A stretch of DNA of 64,000 nt from Flexivirga caeni (GTDB taxonomy: Bacteria; Actinomycetota; Actinomycetes; Actinomycetales; Dermatophilaceae): NCBI RefSeq assembly GCF_003724155.1, contig NZ_RJJQ01000016.1, forward strand, positions 1 through 64,000, written 5' to 3'. Every line of letters begins with the position of its first letter. Within the stretch, counting starts at the first letter, position 1. A program made the translations under genes and the position numbers. The notes beneath the pieces are model-generated. The model saw only the letters and a list, made by a program, of their open reading frames with translations. It ran no database searches and was not told where the DNA came from. Shown here piece after piece: positions 18,318 through 28,802 of this stretch.

Positions 18318-19097
18318 TCAGCTGTTGACCCAGGCGAAGGGGTCGGTGTCGCCGGCGAGGTACTCCAGCCCGACGGGCCCGTCATACCCGCCTTCCTGCG
18401 CCGCAGCGATCCAGTCGAGCAGCGGCAGGTCGCCGCTGCCGGGTGCACCGCGTCCGGGCGCGTCGGCGATCTGCACGTGCCCGAACCGTGCGGCGTGCTC
18501 GGCGATCACGTGCGCGACGTCGTCGCCGTTGACGGCGAGGTGGTAGAAGTCGGCGAGCAGGCGAAGATTGCCGGCACCGACCTGCTCGATGACGCCGAGT
18601 GCGTCGGCGGCGGTCTTCAGCGGATAGGCGGGCGCACCCGACACCGGCTCGAGCAGCACCGTGCCCCCCAATTCGCCGACCTTCGCTGCGGCGTGCGCGA
18701 GGTTGGCGCGCGCGGTGGTGGCCTCGGCCTCCGCGTCCACGCCGTCGTCGTGCAGCCCGTAGAGCGCGTTGAAGTGGCGGCAGCCGGTGCGGCCCGCGAT
18801 GTCCACGACGAGATCGACGTTTGCGGTGAATTCGTCGACACGAGATGGGTTGTTGACGATCCCGCGGTCACCGGCCGGCATGTCGCCGGCGAAGAAGTTC
18901 AGCCCGGTCAGCGCGACTCCCGCGTCGTCGATCGCGGCGACGAACTCGTCCACCTCGCCCGCCGAGGGAAGCGCGGTTGCCGGCCAGGGCCACCAGAACT
19001 CGACGGCGTCGAATCCGGCGGCTCGCGCTGCTGCCGGCCGGTCGAGCAGGGGTAGGTCGGTCAGCAGGATCGAGGCGTTGACGGTGTAGCGAGTCAT
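18318..19097 (-). CDS. hyi: Hydroxypyruvate isomerase
   Basis: A TIM-barrel isomerase of 259 residues interconverting hydroxypyruvate and tartronate semialdehyde, which lets both enter the glycerate route. It belongs to the Hyi/xylose-isomerase-like fold, with FDAVEFWWPW near residue 30, FNALYGL near 110 and VLLEPVSG near 150 carrying candidate metal-binding acids. It is the promoter-proximal gene of the operon, 38 bp ahead of glxR, and lies directly behind the operator described at 19124-19140. Confidence 0.88.
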   Translation of the reverse strand: MTRYTVNASILLTDLPLLDRPAAARAAGFDAVEFWWPWPATALPSAGEVDEFVAAIDDAGVALTGLNFFAGDMPAGDRGIVNNPSRVDEFTANVDLVVDIAGRTGCRHFNALYGLHDDGVDAEAEATTARANLAHAAAKVGELGGTVLLEPVSGAPAYPLKTAADALGVIEQVGAGNLRLLADFYHLAVNGDDVAHVIAEHAARFGHVQIADAPGRGAPGSGDLPLLDWIAAAQEGGYDGPVGLEYLAGDTDPFAWVNS

Positions 19098-19123
19098 CGG
19101 GCTTCCCTTGGTCGACTGTGAAC

Positions 19124-19140
19124 ATTCCGAATCACGGAAT
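19124..19140. promoter_or_regulatory. Glyoxylate operon operator (IclR-type inverted repeat)
   Basis: ATTCCG-AATCA-CGGAAT, a perfect 6-5-6 inverted repeat touching the -10 box of the hyi operon. The same box with one change lies upstream of aceB (31908-31924). The shape resembles IclR-family (AllR/GlxR-like) operators. No such regulator gene is in the window. Confidence 0.65.
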
Positions 19141-19169
19141 TAATATGTTGTATGGTGGAAGTGTGCCAA
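19140..19169 (-). promoter_or_regulatory. Promoter of the hyi-glxR-gcl-glxK-allB operon
   Basis: On the minus strand: TTGGCA (19164-19169), an 18-nt spacer, TATTAA (19140-19145). The operator starts at the last -10 base, so a bound repressor would cover the transcription start. Confidence 0.6.
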
Positions 19170-19197
19170 GATCCAGTCGTCGCGTCAAGCGGGTTCG

Positions 19198-19213
19198 CCG
19201 GCTGCTGAGCCGG
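19198..19213 (+). other. Leader hairpin before malic enzyme
   Basis: CCGGCT, loop GCTG, AGCCGG, about 80 nt before the malic enzyme ATG. It may be an mRNA structure. No riboswitch class is recognised. Confidence 0.3.
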
Positions 19214-19293
19214 AGGTTCTGGATGATCGGACGCGGCATACTGCGACCACATTTCAAGGGCCGGGCACAGCCCGCCCGGATCGGAGAGCACAG

Positions 19294-20721
19294 ATGACCC
19301 ACACCAGCCCCGGCTATTCGGTCACGCTGCGCGTCGGCCTCACGCCCGGCGAGCGGACGGCGACCGACCTGGCATCGGCGGTCGCCGCGGCGGGCGCTTC
19401 GGTGACGGCACTGGACGTCACCGAGTCGACCCCGCAGCTTCTCGTGGTCGATGTCACCTGCGACACCACTGACGAGAACCACGCCGAGCGGATTCGCGAA
19501 TCACTAGATTCTGCAGGGGGATACGACGTTCGTAAGGTCAGTGACCGCACGTTCCTGATGCACCTGGGCGGGAAGTTGTCGGTGGAGCCGAAGGTCGAGT
19601 TGCGCACCCGGGACGACCTGTCCCGGGCCTACACCCCCGGCGTGGCGCGGGTGTGTCTCGCGATCGCCGCGAACCCCGAGGATGCCCGCCGGCTGACCGT
19701 CAAGCGCAACACGGTCGCCGTCGTGACCGACGGCACCGCAGTGCTGGGCCTCGGCGATATCGGTCCGGCGGCGGCGCTGCCGGTGATGGAGGGCAAGGCC
19801 GCTCTCTTCAAGCAGTTCGCGAATGTCGATGCGTGGCCGGTGTGCCTGGACACCAAGGACACCGAAGAGATCATCGGCATCGTCAAGGCGCTCGCGCCGG
19901 TGTATGGCGGCGTCAACCTGGAAGACATCTCGGCACCCCGCTGCTTCGAGATCGAGCGACGACTGCGCGACGAGCTCGACATACCCGTCTTCCACGACGA
20001 CCAGCACGGCACCGCCATCGTGGTGCTCGCCGCGCTGATCAATGCCCTGCGCGTCGTCGGCAAGAAGATCGAGGACGCGCGCATCGTGATCTCCGGGGTC
20101 GGGGCGGCGGGGCACGCGATCATCCACCTGCTCGGTGCGCAGGGTGCGCGGGACATCGTCGGCTGCGGCCGCACCGGCGCCATCCACCGGGGCGAGTCGT
20201 ATGCCGACGAGCATCGCCAGTGGATCGCGGAGCGCACCAACCCGCGGGGCCTGACCGGAAGCCTGGCCGAAGTGCTGGTCGGCGCGGATGTCTTCATCGG
20301 CGTCTCGGGTCCGAACATCCTTGATGCCGAAGAGGTTTCGCGGATGGCTCCGGACGCGATCGTCTTTGCCCTCGCGAACCCGGACCCGGAGATCCCCCCG
20401 GCCGAGGCCGCCCAACACGCCGCGGTGGTCGCGACCGGCCGGAGTGACTTCCCCAATCAGATCAACAACGTGCTGGCGTTTCCCGGGCTGTTCCGCGGGT
20501 TGCTCGACGCTTCGGCGCGGGAGATCAGCACCGAACTGCTGGTCGCTGCTGCGCAGGCGATCGCCGACTCGGTGTCCGCCGACGAACTCAACTCCAGCTA
20601 CATCGTGCCCAGCGTTTTCGACGCGGCCGTTGCGCCGGCGGTCGCGGAGGCCGTGCGGCATACCGTCGACGCACAGCGTGCCGTGGTCAGCTCGGCAGGC
20701 CGCCGATCTGGTACTGCATGA
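19294..20721 (+). CDS. NAD-type malic enzyme with N-terminal ACT domain
   Basis: Oxidatively decarboxylates malate to pyruvate. Of the 475 residues, about 1-85 form an ACT regulatory domain ([20 protein letters not shown]). The catalytic part follows: [12 protein letters not shown] with the catalytic Tyr, then [10 protein letters not shown] with the catalytic Lys, metal ligands in [14 protein letters not shown] and [12 protein letters not shown], and the nucleotide loop SGVGAAGHA. Cofactor preference (NAD or NADP) cannot be fixed by eye. It is divergent from the glyoxylate operon and could take malate made by AceB to pyruvate. Its 3' end overlaps the convergent DUF4185 gene by 35 bp. Confidence 0.9.
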   Translation: MTHTSPGYSVTLRVGLTPGERTATDLASAVAAAGASVTALDVTESTPQLLVVDVTCDTTDENHAERIRESLDSAGGYDVRKVSDRTFLMHLGGKLSVEPKVELRTRDDLSRAYTPGVARVCLAIAANPEDARRLTVKRNTVAVVTDGTAVLGLGDIGPAAALPVMEGKAALFKQFANVDAWPVCLDTKDTEEIIGIVKALAPVYGGVNLEDISAPRCFEIERRLRDELDIPVFHDDQHGTAIVVLAALINALRVVGKKIEDARIVISGVGAAGHAIIHLLGAQGARDIVGCGRTGAIHRGESYADEHRQWIAERTNPRGLTGSLAEVLVGADVFIGVSGPNILDAEEVSRMAPDAIVFALANPDPEIPPAEAAQHAAVVATGRSDFPNQINNVLAFPGLFRGLLDASAREISTELLVAAAQAIADSVSADELNSSYIVPSVFDAAVAPAVAEAVRHTVDAQRAVVSSAGRRSGTA

Positions 20722-21790
20722 AGCGGTAGTCGGTGGCGTCATACCACTGGCTGACGACGATCTCGAAGTCGGCGAGGGTCGACCCGGGGATGATGAAGCC
20801 GCCGTATGGCGCACACACGACGTCGCCGAACTGCAGATCGGCCGGCCCGTTGACGATCATGATCTGCTCGGTGGTCGCGAAGAAGTCGCCCAGTGCGCTG
20901 TCGAACACCTGCGCGCGAATCGTGGCATCGGCATTGTTGAAGAAGGTGAAGACGAAGTGGCCGTCCGCCAGCTGGCGGAAGCAGATCTCACCCCAGCCGC
21001 GCGCGCCGGTGATCGTGGACGCCGGATTGCCCCACGCCCAGGCGCCGTTCGCGTAGCCCCAGGGCTCGTATGACGCAGGCGTTCCGACGTCGGCCTGCGG
21101 CACCCGATGCAGCAGCAGGCCCGACGTCGTGCTGCGGTTGAACACGCTGGACAGCACATAGCAGTACCCGTCATCGGCCACGGCATACGTCTTCTGCTGG
21201 AACTGCCCGCCGAGCAGGTCGCCCGGCCACTGGCACAGGTAGGTCCAGGTGTTGCCGTTGTCGGTGGACTGCCAGAAGTCGGTGTGATCGGTCTGGTAGA
21301 TCACGCCGCGCATCAGGTGCATGTACATCGTGTTGCCGATGGTGAACACGTCGCTGGGGATGGCCGTGGTGTGACCGTTGCCGACCGCCACGTGTCCTTC
21401 GGGGACCAGGCCCACGGCACTACTGCCGCCCACCGCACTGTCGATCGTCAACGACGTCAGATTGCTACTGCTGGAACGGAGTCCGACGGGTGCCCGCCAG
21501 TTCGGGCCGCCGACGCCGGAGCCGTCGAACGTGTCACCTCCGACGAAGAGCATGCTGCCGTCCGGGCAGAGCGCCGGTATGCCGAGGTCGGACCACGGCG
21601 CGTGGAACTGCCCCGTCTCGGCCGGACCGCTCAAGTCCTTGATCTTGCCGGTGCTTCCGGCCGCGGCGTCCGCCGGCTGGCGCGACGCATCGAGGCTGAG
21701 GGCGGCGGTGAGGGCGACGCCGGCGCCCGCTCCGAGCACCGCGCGCCGGGTGGGTTGCACGCACTGCCCTGACGAGAATGACTTACGCAC
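20687..21790 (-). CDS. Tat-exported DUF4185-domain protein
   Basis: A 367-residue exported protein. The N-terminus has a twin-arginine motif (TRRAVLG) and a hydrophobic stretch GAGVALTAALSL, with likely cleavage after ADA near residue 43. The remainder matches the DUF4185 pattern: repeated Gly/Trp/Asp-rich segments such as MLFVGGDTFDG, WQSTDNGNTWTY and WGEICFRQL, suggesting a beta-propeller related to sialidase or glycosidase folds. No catalytic residues can be assigned. The GTG start at 21790 follows AAGGGG. It is alone on this strand, 113 bp after nagZ. Its last 35 bp overlap the malic enzyme gene. Confidence 0.75.
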   Translation of the reverse strand: MRKSFSSGQCVQPTRRAVLGAGAGVALTAALSLDASRQPADAAAGSTGKIKDLSGPAETGQFHAPWSDLGIPALCPDGSMLFVGGDTFDGSGVGGPNWRAPVGLRSSSSNLTSLTIDSAVGGSSAVGLVPEGHVAVGNGHTTAIPSDVFTIGNTMYMHLMRGVIYQTDHTDFWQSTDNGNTWTYLCQWPGDLLGGQFQQKTYAVADDGYCYVLSSVFNRSTTSGLLLHRVPQADVGTPASYEPWGYANGAWAWGNPASTITGARGWGEICFRQLADGHFVFTFFNNADATIRAQVFDSALGDFFATTEQIMIVNGPADLQFGDVVCAPYGGFIIPGSTLADFEIVVSQWYDATDYRFMQYQIGGLPS

Positions 21791-21903
21791 GACGACCCCT
21801 TGCTGGAAAACGATTACCGTCAGGGGAGTCTGTCGCCGGCCGCTACCCGCGACAAGGAATATGCGAAGAATTGACGAAACGTTGGCGCTCCGAACGACGG
21901 CGG

Positions 21904-23412
21904 TCAGCCGCCGGTGAGCAACTCGGCGACGGCGGCGGCGGTCGGAAGGCAGTCGCCGAACGTCCAGACGGCCCGGCGCGCGCCGTCCAGCGGCTCGTCC
22001 CCGTGGGCGTAGCCGACCACCAGAACGAGCGCATCAGGGTTGGCGCGCAACGCCTTTCGTCGCTGCTCGTCCTCGGCAGGATCCAGACCGGGCGAACCAG
22101 TCACGATCACGTCGGCCACCGCAAGCTGCGAAAGCGGCCGTAACTGCTCCGTGTCCGCATGGCCCTCGACCGCGGAGGGCAGCTCGAAGGCTGAGGTGAC
22201 TGCCGACCCGGGTGCGGCCTCGGCGAGCGCGCGGACCGTCGTCGTGGGCAGGGCACCGGCGGCGACGTTGCGGCTGCGCCGCACGTCCAGGATACGCAGC
22301 CCGCCGGCGGGCAGCGTCATCGGTCCGCGGTGGGCGAGTGCGCGTCGTGCGACCGAGGCGTCGGCGTCGCCCACCGCGATCGAGACGTCCTGGTGGACGC
22401 GTCGCCAGGCACGCAGCGCAGTGATCCGCCCGGCAGCGTCCTCCAGACGCTCGACGGGCAGTCTGCCCTCGCGAACCGCCCGCGTCAGCGCCTCGTGCGC
22501 CTCAGTGAAGACCCGCTGGTCCTTGTCGGGATGATCGGCGCCGAGCACCGGGTTGCCCAGGCCGAGCAGATCCGCGCCGGCGAGCAGCGCCTGCACGCAG
22601 CCCTCGCCGAGACCGATGGTGTCGCGGATGGCACCCATGTCCAGCGCGTCGGTCATGACGACGCCGTCGAAGCCGAGCTCGCCGCGCAACACCGACAGGA
22701 CGGTCCGGCTGATCGTCGCCGGTCGCGTCGGGTCGAGCGCCGGCACGATCACGTGCGCGGTCATCACCGCCCGCACGCCGGCGTCGATGACGGCCGAGAA
22801 CGGGGCGAGTTCCCGCTCCCACAACACCTCCGCCGAGCAGTCCACGCGGGGTAGTCCGACATGGGAATCCACCGATGTGTCACCGTGACCCGGGAAGTGC
22901 TTCGCGGTCGCGGCCACGCCAGTGCGCTGGATGCCCTCGACATACGCGACCGACTGACGAGCCACGAGTTGCGGTGTGGCGCCGAAGGATCGGACCCCGA
23001 TGACCGGGTTGGCCGGGTTGCTGTTGACGTCGACGACGGGTGCGAGATCGATGTCGATGCCCGACTCGCGCAGGCCGGCTCCGAGGGCGGTGGCGACCTC
23101 CCTGGTGGCGTCGGTGTCGTCGGCGCGGCCGAGCATCGCGGCTCCGACGTGGGGCGACCCGCCGCGCGCGCCGAGCCGGCTGACGATGCCGCCTTCCTCG
23201 TCGGTGGCGATGAGCACGTCGCCGAGGTCATGCAGTCGCCGCGACAGCCTGCCGGTCGTCTCGACGTCGCCGATGTTGTGACTGAAGTAGACGACGCCGC
23301 CGAGGCCGCGCTCGACGGCGCGCGCCAGCCACGCCGGCGGCCGTGAGGTGCCGGCGAAGCCCGGCTGGAGCACCGTGTGGATCAGGCGGTCGAGTGTGGG
23401 GTCGGCGCTCAC
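21904..23412 (-). CDS. nagZ: Glycoside hydrolase family 3 beta-N-acetylhexosaminidase
   Basis: Removes N-acetylglucosamine from peptidoglycan fragments or other beta-GlcNAc compounds. The 502-residue protein has the NagZ-type GH3 barrel with the signature KHFPGHGDTSVDSH at residues 171-184, which supplies the Asp/His general acid dyad of this subfamily. The nucleophile is Asp255 in VVMTDALDMG. A C-terminal ~150-residue domain follows. The GTG at 23412 is chosen because the family homology starts just after it. No ribosome site is clear and no export signal is seen. The upstream neighbours are acyl-CoA dehydrogenases, 95 bp away, with no obvious functional link. Confidence 0.88.
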   Translation of the reverse strand: MSADPTLDRLIHTVLQPGFAGTSRPPAWLARAVERGLGGVVYFSHNIGDVETTGRLSRRLHDLGDVLIATDEEGGIVSRLGARGGSPHVGAAMLGRADDTDATREVATALGAGLRESGIDIDLAPVVDVNSNPANPVIGVRSFGATPQLVARQSVAYVEGIQRTGVAATAKHFPGHGDTSVDSHVGLPRVDCSAEVLWERELAPFSAVIDAGVRAVMTAHVIVPALDPTRPATISRTVLSVLRGELGFDGVVMTDALDMGAIRDTIGLGEGCVQALLAGADLLGLGNPVLGADHPDKDQRVFTEAHEALTRAVREGRLPVERLEDAAGRITALRAWRRVHQDVSIAVGDADASVARRALAHRGPMTLPAGGLRILDVRRSRNVAAGALPTTTVRALAEAAPGSAVTSAFELPSAVEGHADTEQLRPLSQLAVADVIVTGSPGLDPAEDEQRRKALRANPDALVLVVGYAHGDEPLDGARRAVWTFGDCLPTAAAVAELLTGG

Positions 23413-23507
23413 TGCACTGCGCCGGACACCAGGACCGCACCGAGTCGACGTGGCGCGATGACGAAGATGATCACGACCGGCAGCGTAATCGCCGACCGGT
23501 CGGCGAA

Positions 23508-24755
23508 CTACTTCAGCTCGCTGGAGCTCAGACCGAGCAGCCGCCGCGCGACCACGAGCAGCTGGATCTGCTGCGTGCCTTCGAAGATGTCCAGGATCTT
23601 GGCGTCCCGCGCCCACTTCTCCAGCAGTTCGGTTTCCGCGTAACCCGTTGCGCCGCAGAGCTCGACGCAGGCGAGCGCGATCTCGACGCAGGTGCGGCCG
23701 GCCTTCGCCTTGGCCATCGATGCCTGCATCGAGTTGGGTGTGCCGTTGTCGGCCATCCACGCCGCCCGGAGAGTCAGCAGGTATGCCGCCTCGTAGTCGG
23801 CCTCCAGTTGGAGCAGCCGCGCCGCGGCATACGGCTGGGTGCGGGCGGGAGCCGCCGGGTCGGGGGCGATGCCAGCATCGGCGAGCAACTCCGTGGTGCG
23901 GTCGAGGCAGGCCCGGGAGAGTCCGACAGCCATCGCCGCGACCAGCGGCCGCGTGTTGTCGAAGGTCTGCATCGCGCCGCCGAAGCCGCCTTCGATGCGG
24001 ATCTCCGGGTCGCCGAGCAGGTCGTGTGCGGGCACCCGGCAGTTGTCCAGGGTGAACGCCGCAGTGTCGGATGCACGGATGCCGAGCTTGTGCTCCAAAC
24101 GCACCAGTTTCAGGCCGGGGTTGTCGCGGCGGACGACGAACGACTTGATCGCGCGTTTGCCGAGGGAGCGGTCCAGCGTCGCCCAGACCACGACGAGTTC
24201 TGCGCGCTCGCCGCTGGTGACGAAGATCTTCTCGCCGTTGAGGACGTAGTCCTCTCCGTCCTTGACGGCCGTGGTGCGGATGGCGCCGGAGTCCGAGCCG
24301 GTGTTCGGCTCGGTGATCGCCATCGCGGCCCACTTGGTGCCGAACCGGGCCTTCTGCTCGGGGCTCGCGACGGCGGCGATGGCCGCGTTGCCGAGGCCCT
24401 GGCGGGGTAGCGCCAGGGTGAGACCGACGTCGCCGCGACAGGTCTGCATGATCGACAGCACGGACGACAGGTTGGAGCCGTTCACGTTGCCGCTCTTCGG
24501 TGTGGCCGCGCGAGACCCCGCGCCGACTCCGGCCGGCTCGCTGCCGCCGCCGCTCGTGGTGCGTGCCCCAGCCCCCTGCGACGCACCCGAGTCGGACAGT
24601 CCGTCGATGACCGCGGACATCAAGTCGAGTTCGTGCGGATAGTCGTGCTCGGCGAGGTCGTACTTCCGGCTGATCGGACGGAAGACCTGATCGGCGAGTC
24701 CGGCTGCCTGCTTCAGCAGCGGACCGAACTTGCGCGGCACTTCGAGATCGATCAT
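23508..24755 (-). CDS. Acyl-CoA dehydrogenase
   Basis: FAD enzyme introducing the 2,3-double bond into acyl-CoA. The 415-residue protein has the central motif AMAITEPNTGSDSGAIRTTA (flavin site), VLNGEKIFVTSG, and the C-terminal ILDIFEGTQQIQLLVVARRL with the usual catalytic glutamate. A Gly/Ser/Ala-rich insertion near residues 55-90 replaces the usual short loop. It lies 51 bp after a second, different acyl-CoA dehydrogenase gene, so the two are probably co-transcribed and may act as a pair. Chain-length specificity cannot be told. Confidence 0.88.
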   Translation of the reverse strand: MIDLEVPRKFGPLLKQAAGLADQVFRPISRKYDLAEHDYPHELDLMSAVIDGLSDSGASQGAGARTTSGGGSEPAGVGAGSRAATPKSGNVNGSNLSSVLSIMQTCRGDVGLTLALPRQGLGNAAIAAVASPEQKARFGTKWAAMAITEPNTGSDSGAIRTTAVKDGEDYVLNGEKIFVTSGERAELVVVWATLDRSLGKRAIKSFVVRRDNPGLKLVRLEHKLGIRASDTAAFTLDNCRVPAHDLLGDPEIRIEGGFGGAMQTFDNTRPLVAAMAVGLSRACLDRTTELLADAGIAPDPAAPARTQPYAAARLLQLEADYEAAYLLTLRAAWMADNGTPNSMQASMAKAKAGRTCVEIALACVELCGATGYAETELLEKWARDAKILDIFEGTQQIQLLVVARRLLGLSSSELK

Positions 24756-24806
24756 GCGCTGAATCCTTCGTGACGAGAAAGACTTCGGAGTATGGTGGGC
24801 GGCGTC

Positions 24807-26138
24807 TCAGACAAGGAGTGCACCCTCCATCAGGCCGGCACCGCGCAGGTCGCGATACCAGCGTTCGTTGTCGAATTCCTTGACGAAACCGTGCCCGCCG
24901 AGCAATTGCACCCCGTCCGAGCCGATGCGCGAGCCGTGTGTGGCGGTCAGCACCCTGGCGTGCGCGATCTGGTCCGCCGCGTCCAGACCGCGGTCGAGAC
25001 GCGCCGCGGCGCGCCATACGACCAGGCGAAGGCCGTCGAGTTCTATGGCGATGTCGGCGACGGTGAACGCGACGGCCTGACGGTGCGCGATCGGCTCGCC
25101 GAACGCGGTGCGGTCCGTGGTGTAGCCGGTGACCTGGTCGAGCACCGCTTGCGCCGTGCCGACGGCGGCGGCGGCCCAGGCGAGCCGGCCGCGCGCGACT
25201 GCATCCGCGTGATCTGGTTCGCTGCCAAGGAGATTCGTGGCCGGCACGCGTACCTGATTCAGGTGCAGGAGGCCGGTGCGCGCCGCGCGAATGCCCATGG
25301 CGGGATCGTCCGCGATCGTCACGCCGGGCGTTGCAGGCGGCACGATGACCAGCCGCGGCTCGCCGTCGAGAAGTGCGGACACCACGAGGAGATCGGCGGT
25401 CCCGGCGCCGACGACGAGCGACTTGGTGCCGTCGAGGATCAGCTCGGCGCCGTCGTGCGTTGCGGTCGTGCGTGGTGCGGCTGGGTCGAAGAGCGGTTGT
25501 GGCTCCATGATGGCGAGTGCACCCGTGGCCGGCGCCTGATCGTCGGTGAAGGCTGGGAGATAGGTCGCCTGTTGGTCCGAATCACCATAGTTGACAAGGC
25601 AGTTGGCAACTGCTGCCGATGACATCAGGGCAACGGCAAGGCCCATGTCGCCACGGGAGAGTTCCTCGAGCACCAGCACTCCGGTCAGCGCGGACGCTTC
25701 CTCGGCGACGCCGCCCAGCTCGGTGGGCACGCCGAGCAGTGCCATGCCGAGTTGGGCCGCCTGGTCGCGAACCTCGGCGGGAACAGTGCGGTCGGTGTCG
25801 GCCTGGGCTCCGGCGGGACGCATCACCTCCTCTGCGAGCTCGCGCGCCGCATCCCTGATCATCTGCTGGTCGTCCGTGGGCGTGAGGTCGAATTCAGCGC
25901 GGGGTCTCGTCGGCCGGCTCCGGGTGGGGGAGCCGGAGCCGCTCCGTGCGCTGAAGACGCGGCCGGCGGTGACCTGGGCCTTGAAGCCCTGCCGGGCGCT
26001 GCGGTAGAGGACCTTCTCGACCTTGCTGCGCAGCGCCGGGTTCTTCATGGCGTCCAGCCCACCTGCCCGGGTGATCAGGCGCATGCCGAGCGACTGCCCG
26101 CGATCGGCCAGGGTCGGCTTGGCGTGCGGTTGGCTCAT
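24807..26138 (-). CDS. Acyl-CoA dehydrogenase family protein with N-terminal extension
   Basis: A 443-residue protein of the acyl-CoA dehydrogenase superfamily. The first ~80 residues (MSQPHAKPTLADRGQSLG...) are an extra basic segment not found in standard enzymes. The typical fold then begins near FDLTPTDDQQMIRDAARELA. The middle motif ALAIMEPQPLFDP is divergent from the usual EPxxGSD. The chain ends at GLMEGALLV, just after the Glu that would be catalytic, so the usual last helix is missing. It could be a partner subunit of the following dehydrogenase rather than an independent enzyme. ATG at 26138, with GAAAGG upstream. Confidence 0.8.
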   Translation of the reverse strand: MSQPHAKPTLADRGQSLGMRLITRAGGLDAMKNPALRSKVEKVLYRSARQGFKAQVTAGRVFSARSGSGSPTRSRPTRPRAEFDLTPTDDQQMIRDAARELAEEVMRPAGAQADTDRTVPAEVRDQAAQLGMALLGVPTELGGVAEEASALTGVLVLEELSRGDMGLAVALMSSAAVANCLVNYGDSDQQATYLPAFTDDQAPATGALAIMEPQPLFDPAAPRTTATHDGAELILDGTKSLVVGAGTADLLVVSALLDGEPRLVIVPPATPGVTIADDPAMGIRAARTGLLHLNQVRVPATNLLGSEPDHADAVARGRLAWAAAAVGTAQAVLDQVTGYTTDRTAFGEPIAHRQAVAFTVADIAIELDGLRLVVWRAAARLDRGLDAADQIAHARVLTATHGSRIGSDGVQLLGGHGFVKEFDNERWYRDLRGAGLMEGALLV

Positions 26139-26192
26139 TGCTGCCCTTTCGTTGGTCAACGACCGGTACCGGCGAGAGTCCCGGAAGTGTAT

Positions 26193-26209
26193 GTAACTTA
26201 CGGTACCGG
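26193..26209. promoter_or_regulatory. Possible operator upstream of the acyl-CoA dehydrogenases
   Basis: GTAACTTAC (26193-26201, a near palindrome GTAA-N-TTAC) is followed directly by GGTACCGG (26202-26209). GGTACCGG also occurs at 26165-26172. The position suits a TetR-type fatty-acid regulator, but none is in the window. Confidence 0.3.
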
Positions 26210-26258
26210 AAACAAGTGTCATTCGCGGGAAGGGGCGACGCGGGGAGGGGTGGCTTCG

Positions 26259-27580
<1,322 letters not shown>

Positions 27581-27581
<1 letters not shown>

Positions 27582-28798
27582 CAGATGCCTCCCACGAATC
27601 GCCCGGGCGAGAGCAGCTGCCCGGGGTCGAACTCCGCCTTGAGACGCCGCATCACGGCGAGCCCGTTGACCGGCCCCCAGACGTCGAGTCTGCGGCGGAC
27701 GAGCGCCGGTGCGGTCAGCAGCACCGCCGACCCGCCCTGCTGGCGGGTCAGGTCGCGTAGTGTCCGGAGCCCGGACTCGAGCGACTCGGGCGTGGTCCAC
27801 CCGGGCACGGCATACAGGACCCCGGTGCCGGCGGCACCGCGCACGTGCAAGCCGAGATCGTGGGCGGCAGAGGCGATTCCGGCTACCGCGCCGAGGCGGC
27901 AGGTGAGCTTGAGGCAGATGCCCCGGGCGACGTCCCGGGTCGGCAACTGCCACGGCCAGTCGAGGTCGTCGTCGACGGTCGTCGGCATCGCGAACTCCGC
28001 CTGCGCGGCCGCGATGCGTGCGGGTATGCCGTCGGCCGAGCCCTCCAGCAGCATCGCCACCGTCGGCACACCGTCACGGGGCCAGTCGATCTCGAGCGCC
28101 GAGGGGGCGAGCTGCGAGTGGCATAGCCGCGCGAGCAACGGCTCCAGCGCATCGGGCTGAGCACTCGCCGACACCCACTGTGCCCGCGCCGGCACCGGGT
28201 GCAGCCGGAAGGTGGCTTCGGTGATCACCGCGAGCGTGCCGAGCGAGCCGACCAGCAGTTTGCCCAGGTCGTACCCCGCGACGTTCTTGACCACCTTCCC
28301 GCCGGAATGCGCGACCGTGCCGTCGGCGAGCACGACGGTCACCCCGATCAGCAAGTCGCGAGCCGTTCCGGTGTGCAGGCGGCGCGGACCGCTGAGATTG
28401 GTCGCGACCACGCCACCGACGGTGCTGCCGGGCACCGGCTCGTCGATGCCGAGGCGCTGTCCGCTGGCGTGCAGCACCTCCTGGAGAGACGCGAGCGGCA
28501 TACCGGCCTCGACGCGGGCGATCAGGTCACCTGGGGCATGTTCGAGCAACCGGTCGCAGCGGCTGAGGTCGAGCAGCAGGTCCGGCGCCGGGCCGGCGCC
28601 GCCGAAGGCGAGCTTCGTGCCGTGCCCGCGCACGACGACCGTCGCCCGTCGTGAATTTGCTTCCCGCAGAACGGCCGACACCTGGTCGGTGCTGACGGGG
28701 AAGGCGACGCAGGGCACCTCGTGATCGTCGACGAGGTCGTCCGGCTCACCCGGCCGGGCGTCGATGCCGAGGTCGTGCAGCGCGGGAATCAGCTCCAT
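27581..28798 (-). CDS. glcE: Glycolate oxidase subunit GlcE (FAD-binding)
   Basis: A 405-residue FAD-linked subunit similar to the N-terminal part of GlcD. The PCMH-type flavin-binding segment VVVRGHGTKLAFGG lies near residue 60 and the second phosphate-binding segment PGSTVGGVVATNLSGPR near 115. The C-terminal half is a shortened FAD-oxidase domain. The ATG at 28798 lies 4 bp after the glcD stop. Together GlcDEF oxidise glycolate to glyoxylate at the membrane, passing electrons to the quinone pool. Confidence 0.9.
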
Positions 28799-28802
28799 CG
28801 GC

